64,000 nucleotides of DNA, from NCBI GenBank assembly GCA_026119855.1, contig JAOWBW010001319.1:248001-312000 (forward strand), given 5' to 3'. The stretch is from Campanula takesimana. Taxonomy: Eukaryota > Streptophyta > Magnoliopsida > Asterales > Campanulaceae. The notes under the pieces are model-generated. The model was not told the origin of the DNA, ran no database searches, and saw nothing but the letters and a program-made list of their open reading frames with translations. Of the stretch, positions 11,192 through 23,136 are shown piece after piece (the first letter of the stretch is position 1; every line of letters begins with the position of its first letter). The position numbers and the translations under genes are program-made.

Positions 11192-11989
11192 TATAATCTA
11201 ATGTATGTAGAATCTAATGAACCTACTAGTTCCATGCCATTTGTAGAGTTTGTAAATAACATTGGAGTTTTTTTTTTCTTGTTTTTTGTTTAATTTCCAG
11301 TTGATGTCGAATTGTGTGCTCTTAAGTGGCATTTTTGTTTAGAAGCTTAACGGACTTTTCTTAGCGCAATCAAAGAAAAACTAATTTGTGTGCTTCTTGT
11401 TGCAAATGTGAGAATACCATGGTTGTTTGTTAACAGCTATGCACAACCCGGAAAAATTTTGAAGACCAAGAAGAGTCCAGAGGATAGTCAAATTTAAAGC
11501 ATCCCTAGTTTATGATGCATGGTAATTTGATATTGAAATTCGGTCTCGGAATGCTTTGAAATTTGGTCACGACTTGCTAAACGTGGTTAGAATATCTCTG
11601 AGTCGGTGACTAGACGTGATTTTAGCCGTCCGGGATTGTTTGAGGGGGGCTAAAATGTCATTTTATTGCTTCTGAACTTTTGAGTTTCTTTTATTTTAGT
11701 ATTGTTAGTCGGACAGTTACTAGATCTTATTTTGAGTAGAACGGGGTATCTATTAAATAATTTGAGAAGTGAATTGCGATATTTATATCTGGAAGGGCTG
11801 CAACAAAAGATGATACAGATTTTTCTGAGAAAGTAAATGAGCTTCACATCAGATACATGATAGGGATTAGGGAGGTAGTGGTTCACACTACCAAATCATC
11901 CATTACTTACTACACGCACACACCCTTGAAGCCGGAAAAATTTCGCAAACCACCCTAAATTAAGAAGAAAAACTTTTCACAATTGTATT
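11192..11989. other. Intergenic space between two converging genes
   Basis: This holds the presumed 3' UTRs of the DnaJ-finger gene (from the left) and COX10 (from the right). No open frame, RNA gene or mobile element is convincing. Confidence 0.6.
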
Positions 11990-12458
11990 CTAACCTGTAT
12001 TGGATTTAGCGGCCGTATAAATATTAAGCTGCAAAATTGAGGGAGTATATACAGGGGCTGGAAGGAAAGGAAATGGTGCAACGGATGCATATGCCACGGG
12101 TGGGCGCCCATAAGGGGTAACGCGTTTCACCTTGTTTTCCGTGTCTGTAATTTCAGCCTCTTGGAGTTCAACCATATTCTCCAACTTCTCTGCTGCTATG
12201 ATTTGCTCGTTATTAGAAATTCGATGAAACATAAGGCCAGACATAAATACAGGGAGATAAAGAAGGCTAGCATGGAACATTCTTCTGGCGTCTTTTGTTG
12301 TACGGTTCAAATAAAATGATAAAGCTGTTCCAGTTATTGCAAGTGCGAGAAGTGTTGATTCGATGCAAAACCATCCAGATGTTATGCCCCTACAGAAAAA
12401 TGCAACAAGAGAAGATGATTATTGCTTAAAAGATGGAAATAGTGAATAATCTTACGGC

Positions 12459-13038
12459 TAGACATGGCCAAATACGGTTCCAGGTACGGGTCCCATGGGT
12501 AGGTACCGGTCTCTAAACAAAGGAACCATATTGGAACCGTATAGTACACGATTACGGTTACGGGTCCTGCACGGGACCTACGGTTCTGGGTCCACAGGTC
12601 TGACGGGTCCTTACTTTTTATGTTATTTTTTTTCAAATTTACCTAATAAAATTTTATCGAACCTGTTAAATTTTTAACATATTATGTTAAAAAACAACAG
12701 AATCTGTTTAAAAAGTAACAGTTTTCTGTTAAAATCAATGAAATGTTACTTTTTTAACACATGTTATAAAACTAACAAAATTTTACGAGTTCTGATGGGT
12801 CAGACACGGTTCTTACACGGGTCCGCACAGATACGGGTCCATGTGCGGTTACAGTTCCACGGGCCGGAACCGCCGGGTCGCGGGTTTTGAAAAGGAACCG
12901 TAACTAGAACCGAACCACATCAAACACGGGTACGGTTCTGACGGGTCGCGGGTCTTGCACGGTTCCGGTTCTTACGGGTCAAATCTGGGTCCGAGTCCGG
13001 GTCCAGGGGTCGCCACGGGTACGGGTTGGCCATGTCTG
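12459..13038. mobile_element. Non-autonomous hAT element with ACGGGT repeats, in COX10 intron 6
   Basis: The inverted ends are TAGACATGGCCAA and TTGGCCATGTCTG. The flanking octamers CTTACGGC (12451-12458) and CGTACAGC (13039-13046) match at 6 of 8 positions. The body is built of ACGGGTCC and GGTTCCGG units around an AT-rich centre with TGTTAAAA words. Confidence 0.8.
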
Positions 13039-13078
13039 CGTACAGCCTTCAAGAGTCGCAACCATTATGCCAATCATA

Positions 13079-13261
13079 CTCCCTCCCGTCCCGTTTGACA
13101 AAACATTTAGGAAAAAATACATGTCCAAATAAAATTCTTAAAACGTGTTGCTGATGCACCATTATAAGTACTACAAATAACAAATTTTAGATTTTCATTT
13201 GGATAATCAAATTCAAATCTATCTCTAGAGAAGTGGGACTATCTTTATGGGATGCAGGGAG
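13079..13261. mobile_element. Stowaway-type MITE in COX10 intron 6
   Basis: TA flanks. Ends CTCCCTCCCGTCCCGTTTG and GGGATGCAGGGAG. Length 183 bp. Confidence 0.8.
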
Positions 13262-13682
13262 TAAAGAGTTTCGAATCATGACAATGTTGACAACTTCACA
13301 CAAGAGTATCAAGGAATAAAAGGAAGTTAATAGAGGGAGAATATTGGTTTACTTATATAGCACAACCTACATTTTTCTTTTATTGTTCTTTATTTCCTAC
13401 TACGATTCAGTTCAGTGTTAAAAGGGCAATCGATCGACTGCAAGCATGTTTTAGTTGAAAAAGGGTACATGAGTACACCTAAGTTTTCTAGTTAAGATAG
13501 TTCTTGGAAAAACAATGGGAAGTTTAACATCTTGCAGGTTCAGACCTAACCTAAACTTTTCTTTCTGAAAGTAAGTAATGGAGGTTTAATATCTTGCGAT
13601 GCAAACCTCTCTTAAATTCACAAATGGGAGATGAACTTTTAAAGATAATTAAGACAAACAAGGTCAAGAAAAGTTCAAACAT

Positions 13683-14835
13683 GGCCAAAATACATTTAGC
13701 ACCCCAAAGTATCCACCGATTCCCACTTTGCACCCCCCGTTTGAAAAATCGGTCTCTTTGGTACCTAAGTTTTCAATGTTTCCCAGTTTACCCCCCAACT
13801 CAAACGGGCGTTAGAAATTTAACGTTAAATTGCACGTGACTCATCACGTGATGGGCATTTTCGTCCTTTTATGTTGGCCAATCCAAAAAATAAAAAGAAA
13901 ATAAATGAATTCCCAGTCTCAAGTCTCAACCCCCTAACCTAACCCTACCCATCTTCACTTCTGATCGGCTAGCCCATCTAATTCACGTAACCCACTACTC
14001 AATCCACATCACATCTCCGACCAACACCACAACCTATGACTGGCCTCCCCTTTTGGAAACTTAATATGGGTTTTGATTTTCGAGGTATGATTTCCAATTT
14101 GTTTGAATTTCGGATCTGTAATTTTCGAAATCTGGGTTTCGATTTTCGACTTGTTCATGCTTTAGAAACCCAAAGATCTGGGTTTGTTCCACTTTGTTTT
14201 TGATTTCGACATTGATTTTTTATTTGGGTTTCGATCTTTGATTTTGATTTCAATTCTGATTTTCGATTTGGGTTTTGAGTTAGGTTTCGATTTTGGATTT
14301 TCGATTTGGGTGACGCTTTTGATTTAGTTTTGACTTTGATTTCGATTTGTTGAAACAAAACCAGATTTTGGTTTGATTTTGTTTTTGTTGTTGTGAAACA
14401 AAACTAGAAATTAATTTTTGTTTTCACTTTGAACTTTCGAGTTTGAAGGATTGATTTTTATCACTTTGAGTATGAACATATGAATATGAACATGAACAAA
14501 CTGCAGTTGGTTTTGTTTTTTGAAGACTGGTACTGGTGGGTGGTGGTGGCAGTGCGGTGGTGCTGTTGATGGTCTGGTGGTGCTAGTGATAATTCTTGGT
14601 TGAAGAAGACAATATGGTAAAAGACATTTAAGCCCTCTTTTTTCAAGTCAAAAGACTTAAATATCCATCATGTGACATGCACATGATATGTTCTGTTAGT
14701 TTTCTTAACGCTCATTTGACGGAGGGTGCAAAGTGAGAAAAATTGGAAACTTTGGTACCAAAGAGACTGACTTTTCAAACGAGGGTGCAAAGTGGGAATC
14801 GGTGGATACTTTGGGGGGCCAAATGTATTTTGGCC
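13683..14835. mobile_element. Mutator-like non-autonomous element, 1.15 kb, long inverted ends
   Basis: A perfect 9-bp target duplication, TTCAAACAT, lies at 13674-13682 and 14836-14844. The inverted ends start GGCCAAAATACATTT and stay alignable for about 170 bp or more, with words such as CCACTTTGCACCC and CTCTTTGGTACC. The core has a low-complexity run of GATTTTCGATTTGGGTTT-like units (about 14060-14360). No transposase is present. It lies in COX10 intron 6. A related design is at 52085-52952. Confidence 0.92.
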
Positions 14836-15115
14836 TTCAAACATTAAGGTATTTCATCATAGGCAACACTCACAATCATAGGCCAAGTATCCCAGGGGAA
14901 GAAGGTAAATGCAGTTCCTCAAAGCCACCGCGGCTGTTCGCTGGCCAGATGGATCACCAAGAGAGAACATCCTAAACCTGAAAAATATTATATTCAAAAA
15001 GTTAAAGATATTAATTAACTAAAGAAAAGAAAAGCAGAATAGATGGCAAGAGAGAACCATGTATGCTACGCTCAAAATAAACAATGATTTAGACTCTGCT
15101 TAAGGATACCAAGTA

Positions 15116-15590
15116 CTCCCTCCCTCCAAAAATCTACTCCCTCCGTCCCACAATAAGGGGCACAAAATTGGCCATGCACGGGAACTAAGGAGAGAGTATA
15201 TATATTTAAAAGTAAAAGTAGTGGAGTAGGGGTTGTGAGCATGAAAAGTGATGTAGGAGAGAGACAGTGGTGAGGGAATAGTAAGTGGGTGGCTGTGAGT
15301 ATGACAATTGGGTCTCACTGAATAAAGAAGTAATTTAAAATTTCCATTTTTGGGCAATGTGACTTACCAATGAGACACTCAAAGAGGAAATTTGTGCCCC
15401 TTATTATGAGACGGATAGAGTATTAATTTTGTTCCAAAATGAATGTCTATTAATTTTGTCCCAAAATGAATGTCAATTTCCTTAAATACTTTGTCACTAA
15501 ATGAACTTTATTATCAAAAAATAAAAGTAGTCATTCTTAGAATGTCCCTAAAGTGGAAAACAGACATTAATTCGGGATGTAGGGAATAGT
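15116..15590. mobile_element. MITE interrupted by a second MITE, in COX10 intron 5
   Basis: The outer ends are CTCCCTCCCTCC near 15116 and GGGATGTAGGGAATAG near 15588. A complete inner Stowaway-type element, 15137-15420, has TA flanks and ends CTCCCTCCGTCCCACAATAA and TTATTATGAGACGGATAGAG. The outer element resumes with TTTTGTTCCAAAATGAATGTC. The inner call is strong and the outer one moderate. Confidence 0.75.
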
Positions 15591-16154
15591 AGATAAGCTT
15601 ATCACGGACCCCATGTACTCGAGAAGGGATTTCAGTTCAAACAATCTGCTGATTATAACTTCTTAACAGTTTGTGTGAATGCAGGCATCATAATTTTGTC
15701 AAGGTACAATGCACAAGATGTAAAATAAATGGAGCATGCCAGTGCTCCCAAATGAACACATTCCATAAAAGATCAGGGAAACAATAACCAATAATTTAAC
15801 TAGACTGAATTGTACAATGAGAATTCAAAAGCTCATGGACTTACCCTCCAGCTGCATAGTCATCACGACACAAATATGCAAGAGCCATAAAATGGGGTAT
15901 TTGCCAAAAATAAAGAGCAGCAGGAAGTAACATTCCATTGAGCGAAACCTCACCAGATGCAGCAGCCCACCTAGAAATGGAACGTACACGAGCATCTATT
16001 AGTATGGAAATTGACAAACATAATGATGATCATAGACAATGGAATGCATGAGTGATAACAGGTGCATAAAAGCTTAAACACATCACTGTTGAAAAATGAA
16101 ACGCTGAAAATTCAAACAATTAGGATAATACAATAGGTGGAAAACAGTTATATA

Positions 16155-16380
16155 CGCCCTCCGTTCCATAAAAATAGTCCCACTTTTTAAAGATAATTTT
16201 GATTGAATTTGGCCCAATTGATATATGTTAATTTATTTATCAAAATGAAATTCTAAAACTTGTTATGTATACAACACTAGAAGTAACACTAACAACAATT
16301 TCTCAAATTTTCATTAGGATAAGTTATTAAAGGTCAAAGGTTAATCAATGTTATGTAAAAACGAGAGACCATTTTCTTTT
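16155..16380. mobile_element. Truncated Stowaway-type MITE, COX10 intron 4
   Basis: The left end CGCCCTCCGTTCCATAAAAATAG follows a TA. The right end has decayed into a T-rich run (16377-16415), so only one terminus is clear. Confidence 0.6.
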
Positions 16381-17289
16381 CTTTTTTTTTTTTTCCTTTT
16401 TTTTTTTTTTTTTTTTGGGTGGGGGTGGGGATATTATACGAAGCTTATATTGTAAAATGGAACAGAAAAGCTATGAAGTACATTCAACAAAAGGTTACCC
16501 AATTTAGAAGAGGTGGAATAGCACCGACAACAGCCCCGACCCAAGTATTCACAGGATGTATCTGCTTCAATGGAGTGTATATAAATGCATATAGAATGAG
16601 ATTAGAAGCTCCTAACCCAGCTGCCAATATATTAGCCTGCAAAAACCTTGTCAGGAATGTTCTATATTAGTCCATCAACTCAGGTTACACACTGAGGAGC
16701 TCTAATACAAGTTGATGAATTTGGTCACCTTGCTAGCCAGTAAGGCAGTGCCGGCTATACCAACAGAAGAGGCCCATGTAACCGCATGAGGTAAACTAAT
16801 ACGCCCTGAGGGTAGTGGTCTTCGCTTCGTTCTATTCATCAATGCATCGTTTTTTTATCTCAAACACCTACTACAGAAATGAGTTAACTTGAAGAATCAA
16901 ACTAACAACAACCAACCCAATGATCAAAGAAAGAGAAGCTAGAAGAGGAGCTAAACAGAATATACCAATAGCAAATGAAATGCACAACATCTATAATGAG
17001 GTATCACTATCATAACCACATCATGCGCAACTTGAATGTAATTCAAAAGCGTTCATAATAAATTTCAGAAGTTTGGCTTCCTAACATGTCAACTTCTTAG
17101 AAGTTAAAACTAGAAATTCAGTCCACAATGATACTTGTCATGTCTTCTGATTAAACCCCCAGTCTATCCTAAGTTGACCTCTTTTTTCTTGTTCAAGTCT
17201 GGGGTAACGAAAATTCACGGACTAAGGAAACAACATACATAATGTACAGAAGGACAAAGTTGCTTATCTGACCAAGCATCAATCGCTCG

Positions 17290-18470
17290 GAGGTATGGAC
17301 CTGAATCGAAAGTTTGTCTTTCAAATTCTTCTTGATTGCCATATCCATAGCTTCCTACTGGTATGCCATAGACGATTTACATCACCGTCGTTGAGACGAA
17401 ACACCTTCACCAAAGGTGCACTAACCTTTACCACTTGTTGGCAATTTGACCAAATCTCACTAGCTTCCAAGGCAATCTTCGCAACAACTTTGCCTAAAAT
17501 CCATCATGCAAAAGAAGACTCGCACCACTTGTTAGAAAAGAACAATTGGCAAAGCTCCTTTCTAAACTTAATTAAACTATGGAGAGAAAGTAAATTACTC
17601 GCAAATCTTGTTACAGCCGGTTTGCTACTCTTTTCTCATAAATTCCCCAGAGAACCATGATCGTATATGAACCTAGTGATTTTTTGGCCTTTGCAATAGT
17701 TTCATCAATCATAAGAAAGTGACTAAGATCTCCCATGTTTTCTAACATTATGCCAAGCACTAAGTAACCCAAGTAGAATAAAACAAATACTTTGGTACTT
17801 AACCCGCGACCTCTTTCCAGCATATTAATAACTGATTCGTTGTCAGTAACAAATGAATACTATAGGAAGGACCATAGTTATCAAAAGCCCGCCTAGGTGC
17901 GCGCCTAGGCGCTCCGAGCACACCTTTTGCGCCTTGGGCCTTTAATAACTATGGGACGCACTATAGTTATCAAAAGCGCGCCTAGGCGCGCGCCTAGGCT
18001 CCGGGCACACCTTTTGCGCCTTGGTGCGCCTTGGGCCTTTAATAACTATGGGAAGGACTAAACTCGCATAACGTGCCAACTTCATCAAAGATCTGAACAC
18101 AGTGCCGGCATATTTAGTGAAACCTAGCGCGTAAACAGACTTTAAGAACATGGTCCTGGGAACAATAAACAAGAAAATTTATAAGTGATTCCGATTTATA
18201 TTTGTCCATCCATGTGATATGAATGCCCACCCATAAGTTTTCCAAGTCTCTTTGATACTTTAGATAATCTTCAACCACATGCACACTATTACATATAAGT
18301 CTCCCTCCAAGATCATGATTGATATTATACTAATTGGGCTCCATTGAATGGAACATTTGCATCATATCCCCACCAAGCAACAAACTTCCTAGCATTGTCA
18401 GTCTTATCTTTTGATGCCCTTGCATTTTATTTCCACTTCTGAACTCCGGGCTAATGAGTTATTGTGTTGC
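17290..18470 (-). pseudogene. DUF659-type hAT transposase relic (minus copy), COX10 intron 2
   Basis: Read on the minus strand, family words appear in the right order but in different frames: NARKFVAWWGYDANVPFN near 18390, FIVPRTMFLKSV near 18150, FVTDNESVINML near 17830, IMLENMGDLSHFLMIDETI near 17720, then SEIWSNCQQVVKVSAPLVKVF near 17430. These match the DUF659 and RNase-H-like parts of hAT transposases. There are many stops and frame changes, and a small tandem hAT MITE (17873-18050) sits inside. No function remains. It may come from a transposon that once inserted in the intron. Confidence 0.75.
17873..18050. mobile_element. Tandem pair of tiny hAT-type MITEs sharing target duplications
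   Basis: The outer target duplication, GGAAGGAC, is at 17865-17872 and 18051-18058 (perfect). Each unit starts (C/T)ATAGTTATCAAAAG and ends TTTAATAACTATG, with a CCTAGGCGCGCCTAGG-like GC core. Unit 1 is 17873-17953 and unit 2 is 17962-18050. The octamer between them, GGACGCAC, is a 6/8 match to the outer duplication. Confidence 0.85.
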
Positions 18471-18489
18471 CAGTAACGACTTATTAGTC

Positions 18490-19640
18490 GATACAAAATG
18501 TTATGTCACCAAAAGATGAGATTGACAATGCTAGGAAGATAGTTGCTCGATGATGGTACGATGAAAATGTTCCATTCAATAGAGCTCAATCAATATATTA
18601 TAAGCCGATGTGAGATGAAATTTAAGCTTGTGACCCATGTTTTGAGGGCCCTCTTCTCATGATCTTAAAGGGTGTATAGTGTATAACAGAAGCATTGACG
18701 TTCAAGATTATGAACTAAGTATCAAAGAAACTTGGAAAGCTTAATGGTGTACAATCATGTTTTATGGAGGGACAAATAGAAAACAAAAACCACTAATAAA
18801 CTTCCTTATTTATCGTCCCGAATGTACCATTTTCTTGAAGTTTGTTGATGTAGCAGGTAACAATTAATTCTGACACTTTGATTCAGATCTTTGATGAGTT
18901 GTGCAGAATTACAAATTTGTTTAATGTGTCACTAACGATGAAGCAAATTGTAAATCTACTAGAAAGGCGTTGTTGGCCGCTCATGGCATATAATTCATGT
19001 TAGAAAAACTTGGTAGATCCTAGGCACATCCCTATGATTTATGATACCATGCCAAACGCGAAATAAATCACTATGTTTACATACATTCATGGTTTTGTGG
19101 TGAATTTGATGAGAAAATAGTACCTAAAAGCAGATAGGTTTGTCCACCACGTGTATCATGATTTGTTACTAATTTTCTTTTCTCCAAAGCTTACTTAAGT
19201 TTAGAATTAGTTTTGCCTTTAATAAGCGAATCTCGTGCTGCGAAGCTAGATTCCTAAAAGGTTGTTGCTAAGATTGTTTTGTTGCAAAGATTGTTTTGAG
19301 GATAGAGAGCTTTGGTCAAATTGCTAACAAGTGGCAACTGTTAGTGACCGGTGAACTTTTAAAAGGTACGAAGCTATGGATAAGGCAAACAAGAAAAATT
19401 TCAAAGACAAACTATCCATTTACAATCCATAAGTCTGTACCTTCGAGTAATCAATCCATAAGTCTGTACCTTTGAGTACTAATGCTAGAAGGGGTAGGGT
19501 AAGCAACTTATAGTCCTCATCATGTTGTGGGTTGTTTCCTCCAAGAATTTTTCCAAGACTAGACTTTAACAAGAGAAAAGAGGTAACTTGAAGTCTATTA
19601 AGAAGCACTTCTAGTTTGATACCTAATGATGACGAGCAAA
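18490..19640 (+). pseudogene. DUF659-type hAT transposase relic (plus copy), COX10 intron 2
   Basis: This is the plus-strand counterpart of the previous relic and lies head to head with it. Words include DEIDNARKIVAR (18500), YDENVPFN (18560) and, further on, IFDELCRITNLF (18885) and IHGFVVNLMRK (19090), plus a region near 19300 that mirrors the LVKVF region of the minus copy. All are broken by stops. The nucleotide match to the minus copy is visible over long stretches (for example GATTGACAATGCTAGGAAG). Confidence 0.7.
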
Positions 19641-21011
19641 ATTTGATAAGATCACAAGTGGAAGAAAATGAAAAATATACATGTGACTTTCAGACTGACT
19701 ATTGCTATATACGCCAACGAGAGAGGCTAAATCCATGAAATTTGTGCTCTCTTTGTGTGCAATTACGAATTGAGGTTAATCAGTAACTCTTTATGAACTT
19801 GTTGCTGCCTCAGTAAACTTTCCAGCATTTACTTTGCTTAATTTCCTACATATAACGTTGTCATAAAAATAGTAGCTCTATTGTACTTTCTTATAAGGTC
19901 GTAGAACAATAAATCTGACAATTACAAATTTTGCAGGTGTAGATACAAAAAGAACAAACCTTAGATGGCCATTTCAAAATAATAGCTGATTTAATGGAAG
20001 ACTGCTAACAGAAAGTCTAAGATAGTGCAGACAATAAACCTAGACTCCTGATTACTGAAGTTTGAAGTACAAGGACCATTATTGTAAAACTGGACATGTA
20101 CAAACACCAAGAATATCATTTAACACCAGGTATGATTTAAACTTGTAAACGTGGCAAAAGTATGAAGATGTCTCCCGCCAGTGGTAATGAACTTGGCGTA
20201 CACATGGACCAGTCGCCAATATGTTGGCGGCAATGTTGGCCTATGTTTCATGGACTTGCTATACAAGTATATCAAGTATGAAACTATGAATAATGAATCT
20301 ACATACTAAGTTTATTTGATATGGGAATATTTACGAATGATTAAGCCCAGATCTTATAAGTTTTCTACTCAATACTCGTACAGGAGCATAGAATATTTGT
20401 CCATTGCTTCCCTATGAGATTCAATGAATGAGCATGAGTGTTTTGTATTTCAATTTTATTAACAACGAGAATTGAGAAGCTCTATACATCTTTCTTTAGC
20501 ATTGGCTAGTTCAGACTTCAGAACAAACAAAGTGCCCTTCTTTCACCGGAAAATACAACAGGCCAACAGAACTTAAAATCCGGGGAAAGTGCAGCAAACA
20601 CGAAAGCTAACGGTTACGCACTTCAAATTCCAAAGTTTTTATTATTACCACTTCAATTTTGCAATAATTTCACTAAATGATATTGCATGTTATTTCTAGC
20701 CAAATTAGTGAAAATCTCGCAGTGTTGACATTAAAAATATAAGAACAGCCGAGTAGACTTAAACTACTCAAACTATATACGACATCAGAGAAAAAGACGG
20801 AAAAAAGATAACCGCTGACTTTCCAAGTAACATGCTAAGTACTATCACAATCTGACTTCAAGACAACTTCCTTTTGGTTTCAATAGCTCTTTCCACTTAA
20901 ACGGTAATCATCAAAATAAAACGAGACGAACGAACAAAGTCGTGTTAAATACAGTGACTATAAACATGTAACAACCATCAAGAAACTTGAGAAGATAGTT
21001 GAATAACATAC
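19641..21011. other. Remainder of COX10 intron 2
   Basis: No gene, MITE ends or RNA gene is recognised here. It is moderately AT-rich, non-repetitive intron sequence up to the exon 2 donor. Confidence 0.55.
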
Positions 21012-22053
21012 CTGATTTAAGGAATTAGCAGCTGCTGCCACCATCATTGTACCAGCACAAGTGAAACTAAGGCCCTTAACATCACAGCACAAGCGCTTCC
21101 AAGAACATATCCGGCTCCTGATGTAGCAACAACCATCATACTGAAGCGAATGAGTATAAACAAGGTTAGACTAAAGATTCCGCCTATGATTACATGAGCA
21201 TGACCAAGACGGAAATAAAAAAGCTCCATTTGTCTAAAAAAACCTTCCAAACACTGAGAAAATTCAGACGGTTAAGAACTATGTACAAATTACTATGGAT
21301 AAATATCCTACAAACTTACATTGGCTTGCTCAATTCTAGTCATAAATAAATTTTTTACAAAGAAGAAGGTCATCAGGATTCAGGTACATTTAACTGTACA
21401 AGACATCATTGCAACGAATGAATGGAGCAAAACCCTTTAATAAGAAAGCCCGAAATCAACCTAACGAAAAATAATCGAATTTCACCAGTAACAGAACAAA
21501 CTAGTCAAATTGACAAATTAGGGCAAATCTCGAACCTGAGCTTAGCTTTTGAAAGCTCCCAATAACATTTCCCATAATGCTTAGCCAAATGCACGGCTTC
21601 CTTCGCCTTCAACGCCGATACCGCCGCCGGCGACGAATAATCAACGGCGGATGCAGTCGAAACAGACCCGAACGAACGAAACCGATCCAGATTCTGAAAC
21701 CCTAGATTCGCAGAAACGACGGCGGGTGAAGTGGGACCCGCAGTGATGGAACTGGATCGTTCGAAGAAGCCATAGGGGTGGTGTTCAGATTGGGAAAATC
21801 GTATGAGAAGCAAGGAGGGGTTAGGGCTGTGGAGGTTTGAGGAGGCGGCGGCGAGTTTAGATGTTAAACTCAGTGAGTTCCGCCACATGGCCGGCCGGCC
21901 GGTCCTTGGTGGGGAACCGGAGGTGAGTTGAGGAGGGAGGGGAGTTTCGGACTCTTGGTTGTTCTTCTCCGGTGATATTGTCCACGTAATTTGACTAACG
22001 GCTATGCACACGCTTAAAATAATGTTTTTTTTTAAGCAAAAACGTTAAAATAA

Positions 22054-22874
22054 GGGTGTTGACCATCTACAATGGCAATTGTTTAGGGTGTTGAATAGCC
22101 CATTCACACAAAATGCAAGGTTTAATGCCTACAATGGTGTGTTGAATGGGGTGGGATTTGTATTTTCGTTGAACCCATTCAACACTTGTGAATGGAGATA
22201 TTGTCAGCCATTTTCGCCACGTGGCGCGACGCAAATGGGCGAGCCTGGCGCGTGGATTACACGCGCCATGGAAGGCGCGTCACAGAAGGGCCATCCGTTT
22301 TTTTTTCCTTTTTCCCTGGTTTTGCCACTTGGCAATTCCCCATTGGCTGGCGATATTTTTTTACTTTTATCCCAATTATTTGAGCTCAATTATTTCACAG
22401 AAAATGTTTTTATTAAAAAAAAATTACACCAAAAATCCTAAAAAAAATCTCTTTAAATTGACGTAAGTTTCATTGTATTTCGACAAAAAAAAAAAAACCA
22501 TTTTTTTCTTGAAATGGTTCCCAATAATAACCATTTCAACACTAATCATAAAAATAAAGAATATAAAATAAATTTGAAGTAGTGGGGTATAGGATGATGA
22601 GTGAGAAAAGTGTTGAATGTGGATTAAACAAACCATTGTAGGGGGTAAAAGTTGAATGGGTGTTGAATGGATTAGTTGGAAGAGAGAGAAGATGATGTGG
22701 AGGGATAAAGTGGGTGTTGAATGGAAATTTCTTGTTTAACCACTGTACATGGTATACACCCCCGTAAAATTTATGAATACACCCGTAGTATGCTTGAAAT
22801 TTTAGATGGTACAACATTGTAATGCACTGTTATGGGTGTATTCATAAGTTTTATGGGTGTGTATAACAACACCC
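22054..22874. mobile_element. PIF/Harbinger-like (Tourist) element upstream of COX10
   Basis: The 3-bp target duplication TAA is at 22051-22053 and 22875-22877. The left end GGGTGTTGACCATCTACAATGG matches the reverse complement of the right end once a 113-bp hairpin (22753-22865) is removed from that right end. The body has a GC-rich core (22205-22280) with pairing GGCGCGTGG and CCACGTGGCG words and repeated TTGAATGG words. No transposase is seen. Confidence 0.75.
22753..22865. mobile_element. Small hairpin MITE inserted in the terminal repeat of the Tourist-like element
   Basis: The arms TATACACCCCCGTAAAAT.. and ..TTTTATGGGTGTGTATA pair over about 33 bp with few mismatches. Length 113 bp. 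Confidence 0.8.
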
Positions 22875-22888
22875 TAAACTAATGTTTA

Positions 22889-23136
22889 CTCCCTCGGTCC
22901 TTAAATGAGTGTCCATTTTCAGGAATTTTTTGTCCCAAAATGAGTGTCCATTTTGATCATAACTTTGTCCTTAAATGTTTTTTTTTGAAATTTTTTTCAC
23001 CAGTCTCTTTATGCTTGCAAAAACTAAATGTTTGTAAAGAGGATTACAAGATTATATATGAATTTTGCCACCAAATATTACAAAAAGTTATGTCCCCTAA
23101 AATGAAATTTGGACACTCATTTAGAGACAGATGTAG
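22889..23136. mobile_element. Stowaway-type MITE ('AAATGAGTGTCC' family)
   Basis: It starts CTCCCTCGGTCCTTAAATG after TTA and ends CATTTAGAGACAGATGTAG before TA. Internal GAGTGTCC repeats are characteristic of the family. Confidence 0.8.

Larger units (their letters stand above)
11990..21888 (-). pseudogene. COX10: COX10, mitochondrial protohaem IX farnesyltransferase: all 7 exons present, frame broken
   Basis: Haem O synthase is a mitochondrial inner-membrane UbiA-type prenyltransferase needed for cytochrome c oxidase. Exons on the minus strand: 21888-21536, 21140-21012, 16867-16729, 16636-16499, 15970-15845, 14977-14874, 12389-11990. Family landmarks are clear: HYGKCYWELSKAKL, TCAGTMMVAAAANSLNQ, RRPLPSGRISLPHA, TPLKQIHPVNTWVGAVVGAI, ALYFWQIPHFMALA, LCRDDYAAGG, MFHASLLYLPVFMSG and PPVAYASVAPFPFLPAP. 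Four breaks are seen: one base missing in exon 2 near 21090; one extra A in a run of seven in exon 3 (16852-16858); four extra bases at the exon 4/exon 5 junction; and one G missing at the exon 6 donor (14873), which makes the next codons end in TAA. Corrected, the length would be about 461 residues, normal for the family. Introns are GT-AG, so this is not a retrocopy. Alternatives are consensus errors (three of the four breaks are single bases) or one copy of a duplicated gene. Confidence 0.85.

Noticed and set aside
17295..17660. 121-residue plus-strand frame
   Set aside because: Antisense of the decayed DUF659-type transposase on the minus strand.
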